A DNA stretch of 64,000 nucleotides, taken from positions 16,768,001 to 16,832,000 of the forward strand of contig CM061098.1 in assembly GCA_030770545.1 (NCBI GenBank), in the 5' to 3' direction. Origin of the DNA: Macropodus opercularis (lineage: Eukaryota > Chordata > Actinopteri > Anabantiformes > Osphronemidae). Position 1 is the first letter of the stretch. Every line of letters starts with the position of its first letter. The notes under the pieces are model-generated. The model was not told where the DNA came from and did not search any database. It saw only the letters and a program-made list of their open reading frames with translations. Positions 11,901 through 22,795 of this stretch are shown here, piece by piece. The translations under genes and the position numbers were made by a program.

Positions 11901-13735
11901 GTGGAAAAGTCATATTGTTATTAATGGCGGATAAATTGAAACGCAAGATTAATGAGATTTAACAAGCTTAAAGCTGAATTTGACCTTAATGTTCTTTCTT
12001 TGTTACAACTGAAATCTATACAACAGAAGGTCTCAAGGCACTGATTTAAACATCACAGACTTCAACGGTGTTACTCAAACAAATGTAGGTTGTAGCTCCA
12101 CCAGGAAAACATTTTTTTAGTGACACATCAATTTATGTGTCACACATTTATACATGTTGTAAAGTAACAGAGGTTTTTATTAATAATAATTTCTGTTCTT
12201 CACCATTTACATCTTGCCGTCAAAACAGAAATAAAGACATGAGAGGATTTCATTACCTCAATAAGTAACACCAATGCTGGACTTCAACACAGGTTACTGG
12301 AGCATTAGAAATTGTTCTACGTAGCACAGTAGTTACAATATTTAAACTGAGCAATAACAGCCATAAAATATTTTAAAAACAACAAAAAAGTTATAATCAG
12401 AGACAACAAAATCATTAAAAAGAATGGTAAGATCTGTTCAATCAGAGTTGAGACTAAAGTTGGTGGTGGTGGTTTTTCTACCACTGTTAAAGCCATATTT
12501 CCTAATTAAAGACAGTATCAAGTGTAGGATCATTAGGACTATAAGACAGGATTCCTTTGATCAACTCAAAAAGATCAAACAATGCACTTGGTCTTGGCAT
12601 CAGAGCTTCACTAATGTGGCAGCACTGCTTATGAACTTTGACAAAGTACTAATTACATCCAATTAGTCCGTCCCATCCCACTATCCCGTCTGCAGGGAAG
12701 TGATACAAAAGCACAAAACATAACAGGAGACAAAAAGTAATAGTGAGTTAATCAGGCAGTGAAGTGGGAGGATGGGGAACCAGGTCATAGTTAATTAGGT
12801 AACACGTTCAGCTGCTTATATGCTGGACTGAACTGGCATCGGCACTTATTGGATTACTTTCACAAGCCCTGTCGACAGATATTGCAAAAGCTTATACAGG
12901 TCAGCGAGTCTCCACTAAAGCACATACATGAGCATTGATAGTGAGATGTCAATGTTAAAGGTAGTTCACCTGGGAAGATTTGTTTAAAAGCCACAGTGGA
13001 GACTCCGTTTTCCCACCTCAGCCTCTGATGCTGCGCCTGGTCACGCCTACATTCTGTCCTGCTCCTATACTGCATCCCATTGGTTGGTGGTTATCGTGGT
13101 TCTTTGCATGTTATTCAGTCTTCCTCTGCAGGTACAATACTCCAGTTTGATGCAATATTTTGCTGGTAAGGATGTGTTTGTAATATAATTAACTAAACTT
13201 AACTAGTAATGAACATGGTAGTTAGTAAATTGTTCCAAACTTATTATTTATATTATTCACTCACACACTCAACATCTGAAGCTTTCTCCTCCTACTGGCC
13301 CACAAGGGTTGATGGAGTTTATCCAAACGGTCATTTACATGTGAGGAGGGTTAAACCCACCAGATCACCTGTTTTAATCTGTGGTCTGGCTTTGCCCAGC
13401 CTCTCGCTCGCTCTCTACAGCCACGCCCCCTTGCATTCAGCCACGCCCACATTACCAGTCTCATCATCTAACCTGACTCACCTGTCTCAGTATACATACT
13501 CCCTCTCATCCACCAATACCAACACCCTAACAACATCATTATTGAAAGTAATAATAAGAAGTGACATCAGAGCTTACAAGCATTGGTACATGCACAGTGC
13601 CACTAGTAGAAACCAAGGTGATGAGTGTGGCCTTACCACCATATCTGGTCCAGCCGGTGGTAAGAAAAGACTTAGTACACCCAGGACACCACACAATGTT
13701 AATGATCCTTAACGAGGGTTGATTGGCTGACTGAC
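8906..13735. other. Noncoding DNA upstream of the L2
   Basis: About 4.8 kb without a supportable gene. Around 11,720-11,785 one frame reads a short string resembling the LINE RT C-terminal motif 'NIGV..ESTLSFSAHI', which may be a very old LINE scrap. Around 11,300-11,430 a 45-codon frame is locally open but matches nothing I recognise. A 167-residue frame at 13,209-13,712 is rich in Ser/Thr/Leu without domains and ends just before the L2. Confidence 0.45.
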
Positions 13736-13979
13736 GGTAAGCGTATCGCGTCACTTCCTGTCACCGAGGTTTCCTGCTGGTCTGTTGCTGGTCGCAGCAG
13801 CGTTTTTTGCTAAACAACTCTCCTCACTTTTATCTCTTGACTGTTGTTTTTCTAACTTACTTCGAGTGCCTAAGGGTCGCACGCTTGTAATACTCAAGCA
13901 CCTTATCCCCTCTCATTAAAAGCACTGCTAATTTCGTAGCTTTCTGGTCTTTTCGGCTAAGCTAGCTTAACTTTCTGCC

Positions 13980-14840
13980 ATGGCTTCCCTGTCTTCTCCT
14001 TCTTTTTCTTGCTCGGTGTGCCTTATGTTTAGCTCGTCCTCTGCCTCCATTAGTGTTAATGGTATCTGTAATAAGTGTGAGATAGTGGCAGCGCTGGAGG
14101 CGAGGCTGACTGATTTGGAATCTCGGCTCCGCACTGTGGAAAACCAGTCAGCTAGTCAGGCCCCGCTAGCTAGTGCGGAGCCTCCTAGCTTAGCTGCTAA
14201 TCGTCCCTCAGTGGGTCCCGAGCAGCCGGGATGTGACTGGGTGACGGTTCGTAGGAGTCGTAGTTCTAGGCAGTCGCCCACGGTTCACCACCAGCCGCTT
14301 CACGTTTCAAACAGATTTTCCCCACTCAGCGACACACCCCCTGAGAAACCCACCCTGATCATTGGTGACTCCATAGTCAGAAACGTGAAGTTAGAGACGC
14401 CAGCGGTCATAGTTAAGTGCATCCCTGGGGCCAGAGCGGGCGACATCCAGTCTTACCTGAAGCTCCTGCATAAGGATAAGCGTAAATACAGTAAGATCGT
14501 AATACACGCAGGAACTAATGACTCCCGGTTACGCCAATCGGAAGTCACTAAAACTAACATTGAGTCGGTGTGTTCGTTTGCCAAAACGATGTCGGACTCC
14601 GTAGTTTTCTCTGGACCCCTCCCCAATCTGACCAGCGACGACATGTTTAGCCGCCTGTCGTCGCTTCACCGCTGGCTGTCTAGGTGGTGTCCAGCAAACG
14701 ATGTGGGCTTCGTAGACCATTGGAGCAGTTTTTGGGGAAAACCTGGGCTGATTAGAAGAGACGGCGTCCATCCCACTTTGGATGGAGCGTCTCTGCTCTC
14801 TAGTAACATGGCCAAGTTGATTAGACTCCCTAAACCATGA
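13980..14840 (+). CDS. L2 LINE ORF1: zinc-knuckle-like and SGNH/GDSL esterase-like protein
   Basis: An intact 286-residue frame starts at an ATG in good context (gccATGG). The N-terminus has CxxC at 11-14 and CxxC at 30-33, a possible zinc-binding pair. Residues about 35-56 show leucine/valine heptads of a short coiled coil. A Ser/Pro-rich linker follows, then an SGNH-hydrolase-like domain from about 124 to 280: GDS (129-131, likely nucleophile Ser131), PGARAGD (149-155), GTND (178-181) and DGVHP (261-265, giving the Asp/His pair). Esterase-type ORF1 proteins are known in the CR1/L2 group and are thought to help RNP formation or membrane association; the enzyme's role is unproven. ORF2 follows in the same frame with almost no gap. 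No lesion is visible. Confidence 0.9.
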   Translation: MASLSSPSFSCSVCLMFSSSSASISVNGICNKCEIVAALEARLTDLESRLRTVENQSASQAPLASAEPPSLAANRPSVGPEQPGCDWVTVRRSRSSRQSPTVHHQPLHVSNRFSPLSDTPPEKPTLIIGDSIVRNVKLETPAVIVKCIPGARAGDIQSYLKLLHKDKRKYSKIVIHAGTNDSRLRQSEVTKTNIESVCSFAKTMSDSVVFSGPLPNLTSDDMFSRLSSLHRWLSRWCPANDVGFVDHWSSFWGKPGLIRRDGVHPTLDGASLLSSNMAKLIRLPKP

Positions 14841-14846
14841 CCCAGA

Positions 14847-17800
14847 GTGGAGCCCAGGACGCAGAGTCGCAGTCTTACACGCCTCTCTGCAGACTCTCAG
14901 CCGCCACCCGCTCGTAGCTGTAACACTCCCATCGAGACTGTGTCTGCTCCCCGACCACCTAAATTATATAAATCACAAATAAATAAAAGAGGAGTGATTC
15001 ACAGGAATCTAATAAACATCAAGACAGCTCCTCTTACAGAACAAAGTAACAATAAAATAATTAAATGTGGTCTATTAAATATCAGATCTCTCTCTTCTAA
15101 ATCTCTGTTAATAAATGACTTGATCAGTGACCATCACATAGATTTATTTAGTCTCACTGAAACCTGGCTGCAGCAGGATGAATACGTTTGTCTGAATGAG
15201 TCAACTCCAACCAGTCACATCAACCATCATATTCCTAGAAGTTCAGGTAGTGGTGGAGGAGTAGCAGCAATATATAACTCAGATTTATTAATTATTCCTA
15301 GCCCTAAACATAACTATAATTCTTTTGAGAGCCTCACTCTGAGCCTTTCTCACTCAGACTGTAAAACCCAGAAACCAGTTGTGTTCTGTGTTGTCTACCG
15401 TCCTCCTGGTCCATATTCAGAGTTCTTAACTGAATTCTCAGAGTTTTTATCTAACTTAGTTCTCAGCACAGATAAAGTGATTGTAGTGGGCGACTTTAAC
15501 ATTCATGTAGATGTTGACAGTAACTGTCTCAACATTGCATTTAATTCACTACTGGATTCTATTGGTTTTAGTCAGCATGTGAATGATCCCACTCACTGTC
15601 TTAATCATACTCTCGATCTTGTCCTGACTTATGGGGTTGAGATTGATCATTTAAAAGTTCTGCCTCAAAACCCTCTGTTATCTGACCATTTCTTAATAAA
15701 ATTTGAATTTACCATAACAGACCTGACAACAGTTGGAAATAAGTTCTATTACAGCAGATGTTTATCTGATGATGCTGTTATTAGATTTAAGGAGATGATT
15801 CCATCATCTTTTGTCTCATTCCCTTGTAGCTACACAGAGGAGAGCAGTCATCTGAATCATGAGCAGGTAGATTGTCTTGTTGATGGTGCTGCAGCTTCAC
15901 TGCGTACAATTTTAGACACTGTTGCTCCTCTGAAGAAGAAGCCAGTGAATCAGAGGAGGTTGGCTCCATGGTATAACTCAGAGGACTCGAAAACTAGAAA
16001 GATTGTGGCGTTCCAACAAATTAGGTGAATCCTGTCTAGCATGGAAAAACAGTTTAATACTATATAAAAAAGCACTTCGGGTTGCTAGAACCACATACTA
16101 TTCATCATTAATTGAGGAAAATAAAAACAACCCCAGGTTTCTCTTCAGCACTGTAGCCAGGCTGACTAAGAGTCATAGTTGTGTTGAGCCTAGTGTCCCT
16201 TTAAATCTCAGCAGCAACGACTTTATGAATTTCTTTACCAATAAAATCATAACCATTAGAGAAAAGATTTATCAGAATCTGTCAACAAAAGTCATAAACC
16301 GATCTGCAGATCCAACAGCCTTAGATCTGCTGGTTAGACCTATGTCTTACTTAAACTGTTTTTCCCCCATAGATCACACTGAGTTAACTTCAATAATTAA
16401 CTCTGCTAAACCAGCTACTTGTCTCTTAGACCCAATCCCAACCAGATTACTCAAAGAAATTCTTCCATTAATCAGCACGTCCATATTAAATCAAATCAAC
16501 CAATCGCTGGTTACAGGCCACGTACCACAGGCTTTTAAAGTTGCTGTGGTCAAACCTTTATTGAAAAAACCTACTCTTGACCCTAGAGAACTTGCAAATT
16601 ATAGGCCTATATCCAATCTGCCCTTTATTTCTAAAGTTCTTGAAAAAACCGTAGCTAAACAATTATGTGACCACCTGCGTAGAAATGACCTATATGAAGA
16701 TTTCCAGTCAGGATTCAGATTACATCATAGCACAGAAACAGCTCTGATTAGAGTCACTAATGATCTTCTCACAGCTTCAGACAATGGTCTAGTTTCTGTA
16801 CTTGTCCTGTTAGATCTTAGTGCAGCATTTGATACGATAGATCACAAGATTCTATTGCAGAGACTGGAACATAGCATTGGGATTAAAGGAAAAGCACTGG
16901 GATGGTTTAAGTCTTATCTGTTGAACAGATTCCAATTCGTCCATGTTCATGATCAATCTTCCATCCGCACAGGAATTAACTTTGGAGTTCCACAGGGTTC
17001 TGTGCTTGGTCCAATACTTTTCAGTCTTTACATGTCTCCCCTTGGTAATATTATTAGAAAACATTCTATAAATTTCCACTGCTATGCAGATGATACTCAG
17101 TTATATTTGTCCATGAAACCAGAGGAAACAAACCAATTAGTCAAACTTCAAACTTGTTTAAATGATATCAAATCCTGGATGTCCCATAACTTTCTCCAAC
17201 TGAATTCAGATAAAACTGGGGTTATTATAATTGGTGCTAAAAACCAGAGAGACTCTTTATTGAATCAGATTGTTACTCTGGATGACATAACGTTAGCTTC
17301 AAGTTCTACTGTGAGGAACCTTGGTGTCATTGTTGACCAAGATCTGTCCTTTACACCATATATTAAAGAAATCTCTAGAACCGCCTACTTCCACCTGAGG
17401 AATATTGCTAAAATTAGGAGCATCCTCTCACAAAGTGATGCTGAAAAATTAATCCATGCATTTGTTACCTCTAGGCTTGACTACTGTAACTCGCTACTCA
17501 TAGGTTGTCCCAATAACTCTTTGAAAATCCTCCAATTAATTCAAAATGCTGCAGCCAGAGTCTGACTGGACTTAGGAAGCGAGATCACATTTCTCCAACA
17601 TTAGCTTCTCTGCATTGGCTCCCTGTCAAAACTAGGATAGAATTCAAAATTCTTCTCCTCACCTACAAAGCTCTTCATAATAAAGCTCCATCTTATCTTA
17701 AAGACCTCATCGCTCCTTATGCTCCCAACAGAACGCTTCGTTCTCAGAGCGCTGGTCTGCTTGTGGTTCCTAGAGTTTCTAAATGTAGAATGGGAGGCAG

Positions 17801-17924
17801 AGCATTTAGCTACCAAGCTCCTCTCCTATGGAACCAGCTTCCAGTCCAGGTTCGAGAAGCAGACACCCTCTCTAGTTTTAAAACTAGGCTTAAAACCTTT
17901 CTTTTTGACAAAGCGTATAGTTAG
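14847..17924 (+). pseudogene. L2 LINE ORF2: APE endonuclease and reverse transcriptase, two frameshifts
   Basis: ORF2 would supply target-primed reverse transcription. The first frame (to 16,028) holds the APE-type endonuclease: LLNIRS, TETW (metal-binding Glu), VYRPPG, GDFNIH, LDLVL and a terminal LSDH. A one-base shift between about 15,975 and 16,000 moves reading to the frame ending at 17,565. That frame carries the RT with LANYRPISNL, AFDTIDH (motif A), GVPQGSVLGP (motif B), YADD at 17,083-17,094 (motif C) and LNSDKT. A second shift near 17,562 puts the last 120 codons in a third frame, open to TAG at 17,922-17,924. No ATG starts the first frame after the ORF1 stop; an ATGA-overlapping ATG at 14,837 reads only 26 codons. 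As it stands it cannot make full-length ORF2. Confidence 0.9.
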
Positions 17925-18523
17925 AGATGGTTCTGGTCACCCTGAACCATCTCTTAGTTAAGCTGCTATAGACTTAGATGCTGGGGGACGTCCTTCATTG
18001 ACTGAGCTCTTTTTTCTCTTTTTCTTCCATCCACTAACATGCCTCCATTTCTACATGTGACTAACTTTGTCCCTTTTCTCTCCTAGTTGTGCTTCTCCCC
18101 TTCTGTCTCTCTCTATCCTCATCTACAGGTATCATCAGACTCAGAGTCGTGTGTCTCCAGTGTTCAGTTGCTGGTCCAACCATCCTGCCTGTGTTCTGTT
18201 GCTGCTTGTTTTGTTGTTGTGGTTGTGTTCTTTTCTCTCTTCTCTATCCCCTCACCCCAACCGGTCAAGGCAGATGGCCGCCCACACTGAGCCTGGGTCT
18301 GCTGGAGGTTTCTTCCTCGTTAGAGAGGGAGTTTTTCCTCTCCGCTGTCGCTATTTAACTGTACAATTTATCGATTGGCTACAATTAAAAGCTTGTTCTA
18401 TGTGGGAATTGTTGGGTTTAGTTGTGTAAGGTCTTAAAACCTTACTTGTAAAGTGCCCTGAGATAACTGATGTTGTGAATTGGCGCTATATAAATAAAGT
18501 TGAATTGAAAAAATTGAATTGAA
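17925..18523 (+). other. L2 LINE 3' UTR and TTGAA-repeat tail
   Basis: It contains the segments that recur in every other L2 fragment here: CAGACTCAGAGTCGTGTGTC, CAAGGCAGATGGCCGCC, ACAATTTATCGATTGGC, TGGGTTTAGTTGTGT, GTAAAGTGCC and GGCGCTATATAAATAAAG. The last piece plus TTGAA repeats is probably what the element's own reverse transcriptase recognises; that is inferred from the family, not shown here. Confidence 0.85.
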
Positions 18524-18843
18524 CCCCAGGTTCGGGAGGACAGATGTCGTGAACTGAGGTTCCCACCCCTCACCCCCCAGGCAGAGCCGCAGCAGCCACA
18601 GGAACACCCCCAGGGGCCAGGCCCGGCCACCGGGAAGAGCAGAGGCAAACACTCCCCCCGATGGGAGGAATAGCCCCAGAGAGCGGGACCCACGGGCAGA
18701 GGCCCCTCATGCCCCGAAGGGGACTCATCCCCAGTCCGCTGCCCCCACAGGGACAAAGCAGAGCCCCCTCCTCCCCCAACGGCCAGACACCGCCCCTAGC
18801 ATTACAGTGGGCATGCAGCACAAGGCAGGCAGTAGGGGAAGTC
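18524..18843. other. GC-rich insert between two L2 3' ends
   Basis: About 315 bases of very GC- and C-rich DNA (for example CCAGGGGCCAGGCCCGGCC) contrast sharply with the AT-rich surroundings. Open frames on both strands are low-complexity Pro/Gly/Ala peptides. It directly abuts the TTGAA tail of the first L2 and ends at the GAAGTC that may be the target site of the second L2. The DNA resuming at 19,490 could therefore be its continuation. I do not recognise the family. Confidence 0.6.
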
Positions 18844-19489
18844 CTCTCTAGTTTTAAAACTAGGCTTAAACCTTCCTTTTTGACAAAGCGTATAGTTAGA
18901 GATGGTTCTGGTCACACTGAACCATCTATTAGTTAAGCTGCTAAAGACTTAGATGCTGGGGGACGTCCTTCATTCACTGAGCTCTTTTCGGTTTCTTCTA
19001 TCCACTAACATGCCTCCATTTCCACATGTGACTAACTTTGTCTCTGTTCTCTCCTAGTTGTGTTTCTCTCTTTCTGTCTCTCTCTATTCTCATCTCCAGG
19101 TATCGTCAGACTCAGAGTCGTGTGTCTCCAGTGTTCAGTTGCTGGTCCAACCATCCTGCCTGTGTCTGTTGCTGCTTGTTTTGTTGTTGTGGTTGTGTTC
19201 TTTTCTCTCTTCTCTATCCACTCACCCCAACCAGTCAAGGCAGATGGCCGCCCACACTGAGCCTGGGTCTGCTGGAGGTTTCTTCCTCTATAGAGGGAGT
19301 TTTTCCTCCACTGTTGCTATTTAAATGTACAATTTATCGATTGGCTACAATTAAAAGCTGCTCTATGTGGGAATTGTTGGGTTTAGTTGTGTAAGGTCTT
19401 AAAACCTTACTTGTAAAGTGCCTTGCCAGATAACTGATGTTGTGAATTGGCGCTATATAAATAAAGTTGAATTGAATTGAATTGAAGTC
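18838..19489 (+). mobile_element. Second L2 3' end, 5'-truncated, possible GAAGTC target-site duplication
   Basis: From CTCTCTAGTTTTAAAACTAG (18,844) to the TATATAAATAAAGTTGAATT tail, this copy is nearly identical to 17,867-18,510 of the first element. It includes the last codons of ORF2 and the stop, so it is a strongly 5'-truncated insertion typical of LINEs. GAAGTC occurs at 18,838-18,843 just before it and at 19,484-19,489 just after, a plausible short target-site duplication. The right copy partly overlaps the TTGAA tail, so this is not certain. Confidence 0.88.
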
Positions 19490-19619
19490 AGCAGAAGAGG
19501 CTGCCTAGGCAACAGGATCAGACCACCAAAACATCAGCCAGACTACATACACAGACCTTCACACACACCCAGACATCTACGCATCCATACTGCCTCAACG
19601 TTAATCCAGAACACCGGCA

Positions 19620-19872
19620 CAGTGGTTGTCTGAAACATTTGAAGGACGTAAACTTTTAGGGCCACAGTCATTTGCGATCTTCAGCTGCACAGAGAAACTC
19701 GATTCACCTGGTTTGTTCACAAATGGGTCGAGTGTGAGCAAGCTGTTTTCAAAATAAAACATCTGTTATACTCCGATAATAAAATATTTTTTTCATTCAG
19801 CCTCTCTGATGGCCTGGTACCAAACGACCCACAGACCGGTACTGGTCCGCAGCCAGTGCTTGGGGACCTCTG
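19620..19872. mobile_element. hAT-superfamily terminal relic
   Basis: The right end reads ACCGGTACTGGTCCGCAGCC and then CTTGGGGACCTCTG. This is the complement of the CAGNGGTCCCCAA terminal inverted repeat used by a group of hAT (Charlie-like) transposons. The following eight bases, CTCTACAT, resemble the NTCTAGAN target preference of that group. The matching left terminus was not found, so the copy is truncated or its other end is lost beyond the L2 and GC-rich DNA. Confidence 0.55.
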
Positions 19873-22687
19873 CTCTACATGATATAGCTCATTCTTCTGT
19901 CATGTCTGCCAGCCCAATATTCAACCCACACTAATTGCATCATCAGCACAACAGTTGCACAAAATGGTACTAACTTGAAAAATGAGTCTTGTGATGCAAA
20001 GTAGAACTGCTGCTGATTAAGTCCCTAAATGTTGTATTAATGTTCTATTAAAGAAAACATACGTGTTGAGTTCACTTGAACATATGATACATGTATAGCT
20101 CATACAGACAGAATGAGAAGCTCAGGGACATGGACGCTTCCGATCATTATATTACAGTCTTGTAATTAAGCCAATTAGCTCACAGGAACAACAGTGGAAT
20201 ACCTCAGGGAGGGTTTCGCGTAGGGATACAGTGCATCAAAACACTCCCACGCTGAAACAGATCACCGCATGTTGTTTTGTCTGGGGATGCCCACACAGAC
20301 GGTAAAGGTGCATTTATGTGGACATGAAGCGGTTCTGATGGCTTTAACACGTCAGGATAATGAGTAGCTATCCAGGCGGTCTTACACGGTGGGCAATTCA
20401 ATATGCACATGGGATGTTTTCAGATGGAGGCATATTAACACACATCAATCCAGCCGAGCTGCCACAGACAAACATAACCTTACATTAAAAGCCTAATGAA
20501 AGAGGCCATTCTTCATTTTGAGTTACATTTATTCATCACTGGTATCTGAATTTGAAATTCAGTCAGTAAAAATAAAAACAATAGCTCAAATGAATCTATG
20601 TATAATGAATAGAGTAATGATTCTACTTTACAGGCTCCCTCAACTTTGTAAAACTTTTTAATGCTGGTTGTTTGGGTTTACAGACTTAAAAAATGCTTCT
20701 ATTAACCTGATTTTCAGCCTGAAGTTTAAATAAGAAAGCCATAATCACCTGGTGGCTGCTCCCTGGCTTGCACAGAAGACATACAACACAGCAGCTGGTG
20801 AAGTATTGAAACATTAGCAGGGGAATATTTCAAACGATGGGGGCAGAAAACATTATCACCAGGAATCTGCAAGCAAATAGTGGTTTTTGTGTGGTGGATG
20901 CATGTCAATCAACAGACAAATGAGAGTAGAGAACTTTATGCATCAAGGTCTATTCACAGGGTCAGTGTTTTGTATTCAGCTCTTTCTACAGCCTTCAAAA
21001 TAGGAAAAATCTATAACTTCTGCTTTGAACAAACAACCAGAAAAAATACCATATATACAGTATAGATCCGCTGGTCTGATATTTGATATGAAATACAATA
21101 CAGATGTAAACATTAAACTCTATGAAATGACATGGACAAAAAGTAACGAGATAAGTGATTTAGATTAATATCAAAAGTGAAGTAAGTAAATTAATCTGAC
21201 ATATTTTGCTTGGCGTCACTGCAATCTGATCAGTAAAGACACTCAATCACCATCAGTGTTTAACTTACTTTTTGGATTTAGTCGGTTCAGTGATTATTAA
21301 AATTCAAAGTAGTTGGAAAAACAAAAACAAAAGTATATTGTTCCCATTACAGAGTGTTTTGCCTGCAGCTTTCTGTAGTAGGCTTCAATCCCAGCTGACT
21401 CAAAAGAAAAGAGCAGGTAGAGAAATGGTGAAGTGAATTTAGCCTGAAGAAGTTTACACAGTTGTAGTCCTTACAAAGGGCCACTATGTCACCCGGGCGT
21501 CCTGGACTAACTATTTTAATTCCTGCAGCAGGCTAAAAAACATCTGGATGCAGGTCCTCTTGCCACAACCAGGCGTCTTTATAGATCTAAATGTTATAAT
21601 GTACTACTGATTTCTTTTGGGCTTCATGCATTCAGTTCGTTGGTTGCATTCAGACAGATTTGTGGTGAAACGTGGTAATATTTTTTCCATTTTCTAGTCT
21701 TGAACAGGCAGAGAAGACGGTGTTTTATTGCATTTTTTCTAAAAACCTGAATTAACTGCAAGAATGATTTATATAAGTAAAACGCGTTTCAAAGTTCAGA
21801 TTATTGGAAAAGTATCGCTTCAATCTTGATTCCAATCGGCTGTGATGGAAATGATGATGATGATCATTTGAAATGCATGCAATCGTGTGGAAAGCAGCGT
21901 TTGCTTTGAACTTGGATTCAGGTAGGTGAGACAACAAGATGAGCCTGGTAGTCATGATGGCAGTTGGGTGGCTGGTGCAAGAGTGTGGTTGGTAAAACCA
22001 AGGCATCCACAAGGTTATGAAGTACAAAAAACACACTCTTGTCATAAAGATAATAACCACAGGAAACAAATTCAGAAGTTTATGATTCTCACGAGAACAA
22101 TGCATCACAATGAACAATACATATATGTACAAATCCCTCTGCGAGAAGAACCAAAATGTCTTTGAACTCTGATTCCTTTGATAAAGTGCCAGTTATCTCC
22201 TCCTTGAATAAATTCCCCTTAGGTGTATATCATGGTCGATTATTACAAGATAAGTATTTCTCTAAATATCCCTCCTCCTCTTGTAATTACAGGAATCGCA
22301 AATAAAAGATCATACACACAGGAAACAGAAGTAAAGTCAGTTTGCAGACGTCAGGACAAAAGCTAATGTGAGCAAACGCCTGCTACAGTACATGGCAGCT
22401 GCTGCTCTATGAAAAACATTCAGTCGAAAACCTCCAAAGCATACATGGAAAACACGCCCCTCTTGGTTGATTAAGGCATCTACAAAAGGACAGAGAAAAC
22501 GATTTTCCTTTAAGAGAAAAAATGAATCCATTAGCGAAAACACAAACACTAGCTTCAACATTCCAGAGAGGATGACAAGATGCAAGAGAAACTCACTCAG
22601 GCAGAGGAGCTTTAGCCACAAACCAGTGAAAAGCCAGAGAAAAACACTTTGAAGAAGAATCAAAGGGCTAGATGTCACCTAGAAGAG
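19873..22687. other. Noncoding DNA, possible conserved patches
   Basis: No supportable gene or repeat. Frames at 21,752-22,132 and 22,337-22,678 lack domains. The stretch 20,140-20,470 is free of simple repeats and has phases such as 'taagccaattagctcac', which could be regulatory, but nothing here proves it. Confidence 0.45.
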
Positions 22688-22795
22688 GCAGGTGATCTGT
22701 GCCGGGACTGACATCTTTAATTCCTCACTGCCACGTGCCAGCCTGCTTCAAGACCTCCGCCATCATTCCAGCCCACAAAAAAGCGAGGACAACAC
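22688..22795 (+). mobile_element. Scrap of a LINE reverse transcriptase
   Basis: One frame reads TDIFNSSL and the adjacent frame VPACFKTSAIIP, then HKK. This is the conserved RT block found in a common teleost LINE family (usual form VPxCFKTSTIIPVPKK). The copy is about 100 bases, frameshifted, and abuts the Tc1 relic without a clean boundary. The LINE family name is uncertain (Rex/RTE-like). Confidence 0.55.

Larger units (their letters stand above)
13736..18523 (+). mobile_element. Near-complete L2-clade (Maui-like) LINE
   Basis: The element has a 5' UTR, ORF1 (13,980-14,840), ORF2 (from about 14,847 to 17,924 with two frameshifts) and a 3' UTR of about 600 bases. It ends in GGCGCTATATAAATAAAG and imperfect TTGAA repeats, the 3' signature of teleost L2 elements. 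The left limit is set by homology to the L2 5' fragment at 38,022, which begins at the same place (GGTRAGCGT), so the true start could lie slightly upstream. No clear target-site duplication was seen; such elements often make short or none. Only two coding lesions across about 4 kb suggest a fairly recent insertion. Confidence 0.92.

Noticed and set aside
13209..13712. 167-residue frame just upstream of the L2
   Set aside because: Low-complexity Ser/Thr/Leu peptide, not part of the L2 homology, no domain or splice support.
18067..18430. Several open frames in the L2 3' UTR
   Set aside because: The same frames recur in the second L2 end at 19,038-19,394 because the UTR is repeated; they lie downstream of the ORF2 stop and have no conserved motif.
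18434..18936. Frames across the GC-rich insert
   Set aside because: Open on both strands because GC-rich DNA has few stops; Pro/Gly/Ala-rich peptides only.
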